Positions 16,101-23,137 of a stretch of DNA of 24,596 nucleotides are shown here, piece by piece (position 1 is the first letter of the stretch; every line of letters begins with the position of its first letter). Under the pieces are notes generated by a model, which saw only the letters and a list, made by a program, of their open reading frames with translations, did not search any database and had not been told where the DNA came from. Origin of the DNA: CAYTNY01 sp964439215 (GTDB taxonomy: Bacteria > Oederibacteriota > PGYV01 > CAYTNY01); assembly GCA_964439215.1 (NCBI GenBank), contig CAYTNY010000030.1, forward strand, positions 1-24,596. Reading direction: 5' to 3'. Both the position numbers and the translations under genes were made by a program.

Positions 16101-16205
16101 CCACTGCCTGTCTATGGCTTTTGTTTCTTCGGAATATACCGCGGCCGCCGGCAAAAACATCAGGCTCAAAAGCAGGGCCGTCAAAATATTCGTTCTTATG
16201 CTCAT
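13110..16205 (-). CDS. Large periplasmic TPR-repeat protein (CpoB/YbgF- or BamD-like repeats)
   Basis: This 1031-residue protein begins with a signal peptide (1 to about 25, ending AAAVYS). It is otherwise almost wholly tetratricopeptide repeats of the type '(A/Y)..F......YP.S..A..A....G......Y', with more than twenty units by eye. An acidic, Thr/Lys-rich tail (KPETKTETKTED) ends it, encoded partly by a perfect 12-base tandem repeat. Such arrays serve as protein-binding scaffolds. The repeats resemble those of CpoB/YbgF (partner of TolA) and BamD. Lying 34 bases upstream of the exbB/tolQ gene, it probably acts with the TonB complex in the periplasm, parallel to CpoB in tol-pal clusters but about four times longer. 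ATG 16205 has AGAAGGTGA upstream. The exact function is unknown. Confidence 0.82.
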   Translation of the reverse strand: MSIRTNILTALLLSLMFLPAAAVYSEETKAIDRQWKKALEAYRQDPDSAKTLERLSNFADRWRDTDKFRAARAKYLEASAVYKKKDYNKAYEIFEEVVSSYSKSPYADGAMYKMGECRYNTGDYKGALDIWNKFRFKYNSSMFVMESVYGVVLSYLQMEDFKKAERELTRFLRNNSFYRDDEQIRIAGGLIDYYLENYEDAVEKFKRISSDVAYYYSGHSYMEMGGDNFLKAAGEFKRIGLRFPESKYMESAVYNKAEAFYNAENFSVAAGDYGDYIKKYPSGELAPYAALKKGSSEFETNKFKAARDSFGIVLKGSGDKRVKAYSAYLTGEAFRKEGDNKKALEFYNKVLSDFSDVYDAAASARLRAGWCYANLKQYKKAEDVLNAYINKFTTHEDLPLGYYLLGNANYMQKNYQDAVARYRFLLERFNYSTLSEAALLMMAKSYYEQGRYAMLASEVADSAARMSDRFRDPEAKDLRARTYYYLGQAYFKNEIYSPAVKAFRNIIDNYYESDITAEARGNLAWCYYELENYRAARTMARDILDAKVPGKVKKAAEILIAHTFFSEKDFETAAGKYQEFAYKYADDKDFEHTAEALFQQGRVYEFMEAYGNAIESWNTVVVNYPKSKRAPEALYKKSDIYFKAQEYEEALKGFRALISRWPDDEFAEDAMLSIAEVQYNSGKEKEAVKSYEAFLKKYPDSSKITSVEEGMRRATYVRAEKTEDPELLMEFFEKYPESNLASNALYNSGEIFYRKNMFEKAINAFNKMIEEFPNDSLAVNAHYYIPACYTELERNEDAVRAYKAFLRSYPRHELAPEVMFNLATVLFSTENYSDAIHYYSRLIERYGDSGYGANAIFNSALAYTELGKIDDAIRTYRDFLEKYPEDEKAEGLLAYIAGLYMEQKRYDQALDAFEDVYQEGSPEDKIQAVYSMGTIYGQRDDLQKQTAMFERLVEMKPKKDPYRMNGLVELAGKYEEEQKWADAVRIYEEIIESRAVKEYTEFAKTRIPQIKEAYPEIFAKPETKTETKTED
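13118..13141. repeat. Perfect 12-base tandem duplication in the TPR gene tail
   Basis: CCGTTTTTGTTT occurs twice in a row (13118-13129 and 13130-13141). On the coding strand it encodes the repeated ETKT of the C-terminal tail. It looks like a small in-frame slippage product in an unconstrained tail. Confidence 0.8.
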
Positions 16206-16237
16206 AAATCACCTTCTCGATTTATTTAACTTCAGGG

Positions 16238-17476
16238 TTATTCTTCCAGATGTATGGTCCCTCTGTTCATCGGCAGCGATGACGATATTCTTACTGTTTC
16301 AGGCGCCGACTGTATTGTTCTGCGGTTCTTGTCTATAACTTTCATGACACATTTGTATTCTCCGTCGGAAACCGGCAGCCCTCTGTCATCCTTGCCGTCC
16401 CAGATGATCTGTTCGGGCGGCCTGTCATAACCGCTGTAAAACCTTACAACATCATCATTTTCATTTATTATGCTCATTTCCCATTCAATAACAGGATATT
16501 TTGTACTTGCGTATATGGAAATCGTTGTTGTTTTTCTCACGCCCACAGGCGAAAAAAGCTTGGGTTCAGCTGTAAGATTCACGTCAAATCCCCCTGTTGC
16601 AAATGTAAATGACGCTCTATGAGTAATGCCCAGTTCCTGAACAGACATAGAATAATCAACTATATAATTTCTCATTATTTTATAACCCGCGCCGAAAGTG
16701 ATCTCTGTTTCGTCAAACCCCGCCCTTAAGGCAAGGTTCTCCATGGGGATAACCTCAACTCCCATCCGTATTTTTACGTCTTTTCCGGACATTTCTTTTT
16801 CAATATCAAGAGTAGGCATGATCCGCTCTCCCGCAAGCCTTCCTGCCAGCCCAAGCCTTATTACTACCGGATACGTTTCCGTTGCTTCATCTATCAGAAC
16901 AGACGGCGGCATAATATTTAAAACCGCAAGGCCCGCGCTGAAATATTCCATAGGTGTATAAATGATCCCCAGATCCGCTCCAAAGCCCGTACCGCCCATA
17001 TCAAAGATCTGCTGATTTACGATCTTCAAACTGGCGCCTGCCGCCAGAGAATCCAGTATGTCTCTGGAATAAGAAAAATAGATCCCCTGAGAATAAAGAT
17101 TATCCGCCTCAGGAACCGCGTTCCAGAAGTCATCCCTTAAATCAAATCCGCCGGAATCAAGCCTCACGTATCCGAGCGCAAAGGTTCCAATACCGGAAAA
17201 AGGAAGCGTAAGCGCGGCAAAATCATAAAAAGTCCCCTCAAACAGCATTACACTCATCAAAGAAATCTGAAAAGGATTCTGCTGCGCAAGCCCTCCCGGA
17301 TTATAAATAACAGCAGACGGGTCGTCGGCAAGTCCGGTAAAAGCTTTTCCCATACCCAGAGACCTGGCTCCCGCTCCCCATGTAAGAAACTCACCCGGCG
17401 TGCCGTAATCTTCAGCCGCCCAAACCGCCGGTATTATCATGATTAATATTAATACGGCAATCATAATCCTTTTCAT
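16238..17476 (-). CDS. PorV/UPF0164-family outer-membrane protein with C-terminal FlgD-Ig-like domain
   Basis: This 412-residue protein has a signal peptide (1-20, ending VWA) and then the hallmark of the PorV/PorQ (UPF0164) barrel family: GAGARSLGMGKAFTGLADD at 34-52 followed by YNPGGLA. Alternating amphipathic strands to about 300 fit a beta-barrel. Residues about 310-400 form an extra domain with IIWDGKDDRG (357-366) and GEYKCVMKVIDKNRR, a FlgD-Ig-like pattern. In Bacteroidetes, PorV binds the C-terminal signal of type IX secretion cargo; here the barrel gene directly follows a giant protein with such a C-terminal domain. No other type IX component is visible, so a type IX system is not claimed. 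ATG 17476 has a strong AGGAGG seven bases upstream, and 32 bases separate the stop from the TPR gene start. Confidence 0.8.
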   Translation of the reverse strand: MKRIMIAVLILIMIIPAVWAAEDYGTPGEFLTWGAGARSLGMGKAFTGLADDPSAVIYNPGGLAQQNPFQISLMSVMLFEGTFYDFAALTLPFSGIGTFALGYVRLDSGGFDLRDDFWNAVPEADNLYSQGIYFSYSRDILDSLAAGASLKIVNQQIFDMGGTGFGADLGIIYTPMEYFSAGLAVLNIMPPSVLIDEATETYPVVIRLGLAGRLAGERIMPTLDIEKEMSGKDVKIRMGVEVIPMENLALRAGFDETEITFGAGYKIMRNYIVDYSMSVQELGITHRASFTFATGGFDVNLTAEPKLFSPVGVRKTTTISIYASTKYPVIEWEMSIINENDDVVRFYSGYDRPPEQIIWDGKDDRGLPVSDGEYKCVMKVIDKNRRTIQSAPETVRISSSLPMNRGTIHLEE

Positions 17477-17532
17477 TATGTTACCTCCTGTATTTTATGA
17501 CGCGCGCCGCGCCGTATATGTTTACCTGCCTT

Positions 17533-17568
17533 AAAAATGCCGCATAAGTCCGGCCGGTTTAAAACCGG
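17533..17568 (-). terminator. Tandem hairpins with U-run after the giant gene
   Basis: A palindrome CCGGTTT-A-AAACCGG (17554-17568) is followed on the minus strand by a second stem, GCCG/CGGC (17539-17542 with 17551-17554), and then five U residues (17533-17537). The two stems overlap by a base, so they may be alternatives. This could stop or attenuate transcription between the giant gene and the PorV-like gene. Stems are short and the call is weak. Confidence 0.35.
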
Positions 17569-17599
17569 ATATTCGTGTTTTCGCAAATTATATATCCCT

Positions 17600-17899
17600 C
17601 TACTTTCTCACCGCTATTTTATGCATCATTTTTCTTCTTTCTCCGCCGACCACCGCTTCTACCACGCACAGATATCCTCCATTGCCCACAACATCGCCTT
17701 TGGCGTTTCTGCCGTCCCATTCAAAAACATTCATTCTTCCCGATACGGCGCCCGGTTCGCCGGCGCGGATTTCGCGGCTCAATACCAGATCACCCATTAA
17801 AGTGTATATATTAATTTTCACATCCGTGGATTCCTGCAGGATATACTCTATATTCGTGCTCTCATTCCCCGCCCTGAACGGATTGGGATAATTTGATAT
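17600..17899 (-). other. C-terminal sorting-like domain of the giant protein
   Basis: This sub-region encodes the last 99 residues: SNYPNPF near its start, then strands with IYTLMGDLV, EWDGRNAKGD, GGYLCVVEAV and the basic end RRKMMHKIAVRK. The pattern is shared by FlgD-Ig-like domains and type A C-terminal domains of type IX secretion cargo. The two cannot be told apart by eye. Confidence 0.65.
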
Positions 17900-20800
17900 T
17901 TCCCCCGCAACAGGCGATGTAAGCGCAAATCTCACGGCTGTCTGCACCGTCTGTGTGTTATAGGATGCCTCAACATAAACATCCTCAAGCCTGTTTGCGG
18001 TATACAGTCTTGCCGCAGCACGGCCGTCGGACCCGGTTACGGCAGTAGTTGTTGCGGCGCCGGCATCAAACCTGGCATAAACATCATCATCGTTTGACAC
18101 TTCAAACATTATGGTTCTGCCGGACACGGGATTGCCGTTCATATCGGTAAGCTGCGCGATAATATCCGAATAATCATTGGTATCCGGCGGATTTGCCGAA
18201 ACCTCAAGCCCTACATTAAATGTGTTTGCGGCCATATCAATTACGGCGGACCATTTTGTGGGCAGAACACCGTTGGGATCCGACACTCTTATTCTGAAAG
18301 GCTCCGCAATGGTATAATAAGCGTCTATATGGAAAACACCGTCGTTTGCTATGCCGCTGGTAGGATATAATACACCGTTTAATACCTCATTTGAATTAGC
18401 GCTGCCGGCCGAAACCGCGGCCGCGTTGAAGCTTTCATTTGAGCCTCCCACAGGCATCTTGACAGTGGAGCCCTGGTCAACAACATTTATAAGAAAATCA
18501 AAGGTGTCCGGATACGCAGTCGCGGTAACACTTTCAACACCATATACATTTTCCTGCCCGTTTACTATAACCTGGTATTCCAGATTGCCGCTTGTAACAA
18601 CGTTTATTGAAGGATTTACATCAAGCGGCCTGTTATAATCGGAATCCGTAAGATTTTCCGTAAACAAATTTCTATTGCCTACCGTATGAAGAACACCCGG
18701 CGTTGTTGTAACTCCGTTCACAAGATCTATGATTATTCCTTGGGCTCCGCTTCCCGGAGATGCATCAACATCATCATCCGACGAGGTTATGCGGATCTGA
18801 TGGTTTACGCCGGTTACGGGATTTCCGTATTGATCCGCCGCCTGCAGTGTTATGGGGAAATACGATCCCACGAGCTGATTGTACTCGTCGCCCGCCACGC
18901 CGTTTGACCATATGCCGCTGTTTATCTCACCCGAGCCGTTTTCAGTATACAGGCCCGGAACAAGAAGCTGAACACCGTAAAAAGGCGCGGGATTCACGGT
19001 AAACTCAGGTGTTGTAAAATCCGAAATACCCTGTATATCCATCTGTGCGTTCAGCGTGGTATTATCCGCGGCCGTATGGTATTCAGCCGAGAATGAAGCA
19101 TTGTTTGTTCCTTCGCTTATAAACACAGGTCCAATATCAGGAGCATATTCATCGCCGGTGGTTACATTGATTGTCCGTCCCGCTGTATCAGCTGTTATTG
19201 TCCTGTTGCCGTAGGAATCACATGAATACACGGAATAATTCACGGTACTTCCCGCTGTCTGGGGCCCGGGTGTTCCCGTGAACATCGGAAATACCGCGGG
19301 CGGCTGTGATTCATATCTTCCCGGCGCATAAGTCATTCCCGAAGCCTGAATATAAAGTTTTTCAAATACATTGGCTTCAACATCAATAACAGGCGTATCC
19401 GCATCAGCTGTTGTTACAGAACCGTCATTTGCCTTTATCCGTTCATTTGTAAGGGCCCTGAAAAGCTGAACGCTTGCGACACCCATTCCGTTGCTGAGCT
19501 TATACTGAGTGGGATACATTGTATTTGAACCCGCCACAGAAGCCTCAAGCTCCGCGGTTGAATTATAAGGCTCTCCTCCGTTCGCGCTGCCGCATATATT
19601 GTCATACTTGTCGCGCGCAACTATGGTTATGTTAAAGGGCCCGCCCGCAATAACATCCGGCGGCCCTTCCACGGTAAATTTGCTGAGTGCTGTATGCCTG
19701 ACCGATATAGGCGGCGATGTATTGTTTGTTATTCCGGAATCCGGGTGGTCGGCTGTTATGGTCTGCATTCCGCTGCCAACCGTAGTAAGAACCATTTCAT
19801 TTGTCTCAAAAGCACCATTATCGGAACTAACCGCGGCAGTGAGAGTGACTTTATTAACATACGCCTCCGGATCTGTCGTACTTAAGGTAATAGAAGTAAG
19901 CGGCTCTGTACGTACTATGTTATAATAGGTATCAACAGTATATACATCAAAATCAAAGTTCTGCCCCGCCTCAACAACTCTCGGGGACCCTGAATAACCT
20001 TCATATCCGGGAATACCAACGTGCTTAAGCCCCGGCTTATGCTCCATACCGTCCGCTATAATAAGAATACGGTCGGGAGCGCCCCACCATATGTTTATCT
20101 GGCTGCTTGACCTGCTGACCGAACCGAATGTGACATCAACCGTCTCTCCGGATCCTGTGTTAGTTGTTGATGCCCTGTACATCGTCACCTGCATCTCACA
20201 AATACCGTTTGTAAAATTATCCGATACGGTCGGCTCTATGGTATATTCCGAATCACTGTAATTATTTGAGGCTCTGAGTTCAACTGTCCCGTCAAACTGC
20301 TCAGCTATATTTTCAGGTTCTGTAAGTTCCTCTGTATAAGCTGTTATTGAAACCGTAAAAGGCACGCCTGCCGTCTGATCAGTAAGCGCCGAGCCGTCTG
20401 TTTTTGTTATTTTAAAGTTTCTTATCTGAAACACCGGTATATTCGGCGTCCTGTCTTCTGTTATGGACGGATTTGTCGCATGAGACGCTTCCGCATAGAA
20501 AGTAGAAGACTGATTGCTGTAGCTTATGACAAAATCAACGCTTCCGTTTTCAGTAAACTCCTCCGGCGGATCCACTGACGGATCCTGTCCATTAACCAGT
20601 GAATTTTCAGGATCACTGGTTGTCATGGAAACCTCCTGAAGATCATCCACTATGTTCCACCAGGTATCAACGTAATTTACCGTAACCGTAAAATCCTGCC
20701 CCTGCGCCTGCCCCAGCGGGCTTCCCTGCTCTCCGTCCGCTGTGCCGGGCCGCGCTTCCATACCCGGGGCCAGAGCCTGCAGCTTAACCGCGCTGTCATT

Positions 20801-22945
20801 GGTAATATCAAAAGCCTGTGACGTACCTGTATTCCCATCCGCTTCTTCCGGTGTTTCATCAAAAACATCGCTTGCAAAAAGGACCGCGGAGCCGCTCCAT
20901 GTAACTGCCCTGTAAAACGCCACATTCAGATTTCTCTGTCCGCTGTCAGCCGCCGTAAAAGTAACGGCCCATTGATGCCCGAAAGCACCCGCATTTGAGT
21001 TTGCAACCGCCATTGTGGATTCATAAGGCAGAGAATAATCAGTATAAGGTGATGACAGATATACAATACCGCTGTAATTCTCTATTGTGTTCCCGAACTC
21101 ATCCTTTGCCGCAACCGTGGCCGTGGTGGTAACGCCCGCTACCACATTTGAAGGAATATCGGTAATTTCAAAATGAGACAGGGCGGATGACAGAACCGGT
21201 ATTGTAACACTGCCGGCAGTTACCGCGGTTTCCGTATCATCGCCTGTTATCTGTATGTCGCCGGCGGTTTCAAGAATAATATTAAAACTGATGCTTCCCG
21301 CGGTAAGCGTCACATACTGCGGAAGAGAAGCGCCGCCGATAGAAGCATCCGCATCATCTGAATTCACAGCCACAGTATCATCAACCGAAGTTATCCTGTT
21401 TCCGTACTGATCCGCGGCAATTACTTCAACCGTGATTGCGGAGCCTGCCGCGGCAACCGAAGGCGCGCCTGATTTTCCGAAATTATATCTGTCTCCGGGA
21501 TCGTGCGCTTCGCCCGGCGCTATTAAAAGCAGTTTTGAAAAACTGCCCGGATTAACGGTAAAATCCGAACTGTCTCCGGACGCCGCCCCGTCCTCAAGAC
21601 GAAGTTTTGTATTAAATGCTTTCTGATATATATTTATTCCGACAGTCGCAATACCGTCGGAAAAACTGAACGCGGGCGCATACCAATTATCGGGATCCAT
21701 TGAAGATGTTCCGACTATAACATCAACTGACGGGGAACCGCCGTAGGATGTCACAGTATTATTGTAAGCATCAAAAGCAACAACACCCGCCATAAACGGA
21801 ACCGCTGACTGCTGGTCTGCTATATCATCCGTAAATCCGAAGAAATCAACCGTAGTATCATGCGTCACAGGCACTGTATCGGTCCCGTCAGTTATGCCTC
21901 CGGCTGCGGAAGCCGCGGTAAGCGTCTGAGTTCCCGTCCCCACGGTCCTCAGCGTAACGCTGAACGAAACCGTGCCTCCCGAAAAAGTTTTTTCCGCGGA
22001 ATCATAACTGTCATTGGAGTCGCTTGAGCTCAATGTTATGTCTGAATTTTCATTTACGGTATTGAAGTAATCATCGCAGGCATAAACATCAACATCAAAA
22101 GCGCTTCCGGCCGTCTGCGTGGAGGCTGCGGAAGATCCGCCGCTCCTTCCGTTGCCTGTAAGAGTTCCGGGTTCATATTCCTGTCCCGGTCCTATTATAA
22201 GCGTTTGGGAAAATGTATTCGGAGAAACAGAAAAAACACTGCTTGACGCGGAAACCGCCGGCGCGGCGCTTTCCGCCGACAACACAACATCACCCGGATC
22301 CGCTCTGTAAAGCACTGCCTCACCCGTATAAACGCCGTTCGTAAAATCAACCGTTCCCAGCTCAAAAACCGGGCCCGAAGTATACTGTGCGGACAGATCC
22401 GCTGTCCCGTCAAAACTTGTCACAGTATTATTCACGTCATCGCGGGCGGTTATTGTCACCTGTATGGCTTCTCCCGCTGTAACGGAAGTTATTGTATCAA
22501 ACTCAAAAGAATTTATGTACTGCACATCCAGTGAAGCGGAACCCGGTAAAATACCCAGGGTAGATTCTTCATCCGCAGATATTTCCATGCTTCCCGTTGC
22601 CGTTGTTCCGGCTGTCACCGTGACATACTGCTTGCAGGTCAAAACTCCGCCTTCGCTGAGGTCAAGGCTTATTGTATCCGATGAAAAGGAGGCCGTTTCC
22701 GAAGCGCTCATATCAACCGAAGCATTTGTATTTCTGAGAGTCCAGTCCGTATCATCCACGGAATAAACAGTAACAACAAACGGAACGCCGGAAGTCTGAT
22801 CATCAGGAGTTCCTGACTTCGGAGAGCCGGCAGTGAACTCTTCGCCCGGAAGAACGATCAGAAATCTGTCATCCGCAAGCGCAAAACCCGACAGCACAAA
22901 TATTGAAATAAATATCGCAATTATCTTTCTGAACACTGTGTTCAT
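17600..22945 (-). CDS. Giant secreted repeat protein with alternating Ig-like modules and NYPNPF-type C-terminal domain
   Basis: This protein of about 1781 residues has a signal peptide (1-24, ending GFALA). Next come two alternating module types of roughly 100-130 residues each. Type A opens 'L.I.PG.E..PG...G..G....AG..F.V.VY..D.Y.N'. Type B opens 'F.I......AG.PF.V.I.A.D.Y.NTV..F.G'. I count seven A and six B (about 26-1576), then a bacterial Ig-like (Big_1/invasin type) domain (about 1578-1674), and a C-terminal domain (about 1683-1781) with SNYPNPF, DVKINIYTLMGDLV and FEWDGRNAKG, like FlgD-Ig or type IX sorting domains. It is rich in Thr, Ser and Asp. A surface or secreted adhesin-like fibre is likely. 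I start at ATG 22945, with GGGAGG nine bases upstream; a TTG two codons earlier is too close to that site. Confidence 0.82.
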   Translation of the reverse strand: MNTVFRKIIAIFISIFVLSGFALADDRFLIVLPGEEFTAGSPKSGTPDDQTSGVPFVVTVYSVDDTDWTLRNTNASVDMSASETASFSSDTISLDLSEGGVLTCKQYVTVTAGTTATGSMEISADEESTLGILPGSASLDVQYINSFEFDTITSVTAGEAIQVTITARDDVNNTVTSFDGTADLSAQYTSGPVFELGTVDFTNGVYTGEAVLYRADPGDVVLSAESAAPAVSASSSVFSVSPNTFSQTLIIGPGQEYEPGTLTGNGRSGGSSAASTQTAGSAFDVDVYACDDYFNTVNENSDITLSSSDSNDSYDSAEKTFSGGTVSFSVTLRTVGTGTQTLTAASAAGGITDGTDTVPVTHDTTVDFFGFTDDIADQQSAVPFMAGVVAFDAYNNTVTSYGGSPSVDVIVGTSSMDPDNWYAPAFSFSDGIATVGINIYQKAFNTKLRLEDGAASGDSSDFTVNPGSFSKLLLIAPGEAHDPGDRYNFGKSGAPSVAAAGSAITVEVIAADQYGNRITSVDDTVAVNSDDADASIGGASLPQYVTLTAGSISFNIILETAGDIQITGDDTETAVTAGSVTIPVLSSALSHFEITDIPSNVVAGVTTTATVAAKDEFGNTIENYSGIVYLSSPYTDYSLPYESTMAVANSNAGAFGHQWAVTFTAADSGQRNLNVAFYRAVTWSGSAVLFASDVFDETPEEADGNTGTSQAFDITNDSAVKLQALAPGMEARPGTADGEQGSPLGQAQGQDFTVTVNYVDTWWNIVDDLQEVSMTTSDPENSLVNGQDPSVDPPEEFTENGSVDFVISYSNQSSTFYAEASHATNPSITEDRTPNIPVFQIRNFKITKTDGSALTDQTAGVPFTVSITAYTEELTEPENIAEQFDGTVELRASNNYSDSEYTIEPTVSDNFTNGICEMQVTMYRASTTNTGSGETVDVTFGSVSRSSSQINIWWGAPDRILIIADGMEHKPGLKHVGIPGYEGYSGSPRVVEAGQNFDFDVYTVDTYYNIVRTEPLTSITLSTTDPEAYVNKVTLTAAVSSDNGAFETNEMVLTTVGSGMQTITADHPDSGITNNTSPPISVRHTALSKFTVEGPPDVIAGGPFNITIVARDKYDNICGSANGGEPYNSTAELEASVAGSNTMYPTQYKLSNGMGVASVQLFRALTNERIKANDGSVTTADADTPVIDVEANVFEKLYIQASGMTYAPGRYESQPPAVFPMFTGTPGPQTAGSTVNYSVYSCDSYGNRTITADTAGRTINVTTGDEYAPDIGPVFISEGTNNASFSAEYHTAADNTTLNAQMDIQGISDFTTPEFTVNPAPFYGVQLLVPGLYTENGSGEINSGIWSNGVAGDEYNQLVGSYFPITLQAADQYGNPVTGVNHQIRITSSDDDVDASPGSGAQGIIIDLVNGVTTTPGVLHTVGNRNLFTENLTDSDYNRPLDVNPSINVVTSGNLEYQVIVNGQENVYGVESVTATAYPDTFDFLINVVDQGSTVKMPVGGSNESFNAAAVSAGSANSNEVLNGVLYPTSGIANDGVFHIDAYYTIAEPFRIRVSDPNGVLPTKWSAVIDMAANTFNVGLEVSANPPDTNDYSDIIAQLTDMNGNPVSGRTIMFEVSNDDDVYARFDAGAATTTAVTGSDGRAAARLYTANRLEDVYVEASYNTQTVQTAVRFALTSPVAGEISNYPNPFRAGNESTNIEYILQESTDVKINIYTLMGDLVLSREIRAGEPGAVSGRMNVFEWDGRNAKGDVVGNGGYLCVVEAVVGGERRKMMHKIAVRK
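18218..22870 (-). repeat. Alternating A/B module array inside the giant gene
   Basis: In protein order (approximate residues from ATG 22945): A1 26, B1 145, A2 248, B2 366, A3 470, B3 588, A4 720, B4 840, A5 956, B5 1086, A6 1195, A7 1323, B6 1453, ending near 1576. The A-to-A distance is about 222 residues for the first two steps, then 236-250, then only 128 between A6 and A7, where no B module lies between. B3 is the longest B module. Divergence is high at DNA level, so the array is old rather than freshly duplicated. Confidence 0.7.
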
Positions 22946-22985
22946 AATCAAAAACCTCCCTGATTAATAAAAAACATATAACAAC

Positions 22986-23014
22986 ATAATAATTTAATTA
23001 CCCTTGAAAATCAA
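22986..23014 (-). promoter_or_regulatory. Sigma70-like promoter of the giant gene, with palindrome over the -35 box
   Basis: On the minus strand TTGATT (23009-23014) and TATTAT (22986-22991) are spaced by exactly 17 bases. Transcription would begin near 22979, about 34 bases before the ATG. The palindrome CTTGA-AAA-TCAAG (23003-23015) covers the -35 box, so it could be an operator. This promoter probably also serves the PorV-like, TPR and TonB-complex genes downstream. Confidence 0.6.
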
Positions 23015-23080
23015 GCGTTTTTTCGGCACACCCAAACCGGCAGACCTGTGTTTTTTTGTTTTTCCGGCAGTTTTAAAAAG

Positions 23081-23122
23081 AAAAAAACCGGATTTCATCA
23101 GACACGGTCCGGCTGTATCCGG
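23081..23122 (-). terminator. Rho-independent terminator after tilS
   Basis: On the minus strand, a stem CCGGAT (23117-23122) with ATCCGG (23088-23093), or alternatively CCGGA (23108-23112) with TCCGG (23088-23092), is followed by T7-C-T5. The two upstream arms compete for one downstream arm. It lies shortly after the tilS stop and before the giant-gene promoter, making tilS a separate transcription unit. Confidence 0.5.
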
Positions 23123-23137
23123 GCCGCCCGCGTTTAT

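Noticed and set aside
18218..22870. Recent tandem duplication or CRISPR-like array
   Set aside because: The periodicity is at protein level only, about 670 bases long and highly diverged; no short identical direct repeats with spacers are seen.
16238..22945. A full type IX secretion system
   Set aside because: Only a PorV-like barrel and a CTD-like domain are present; no SprA, PorT or GldK-N-type genes are in the window.
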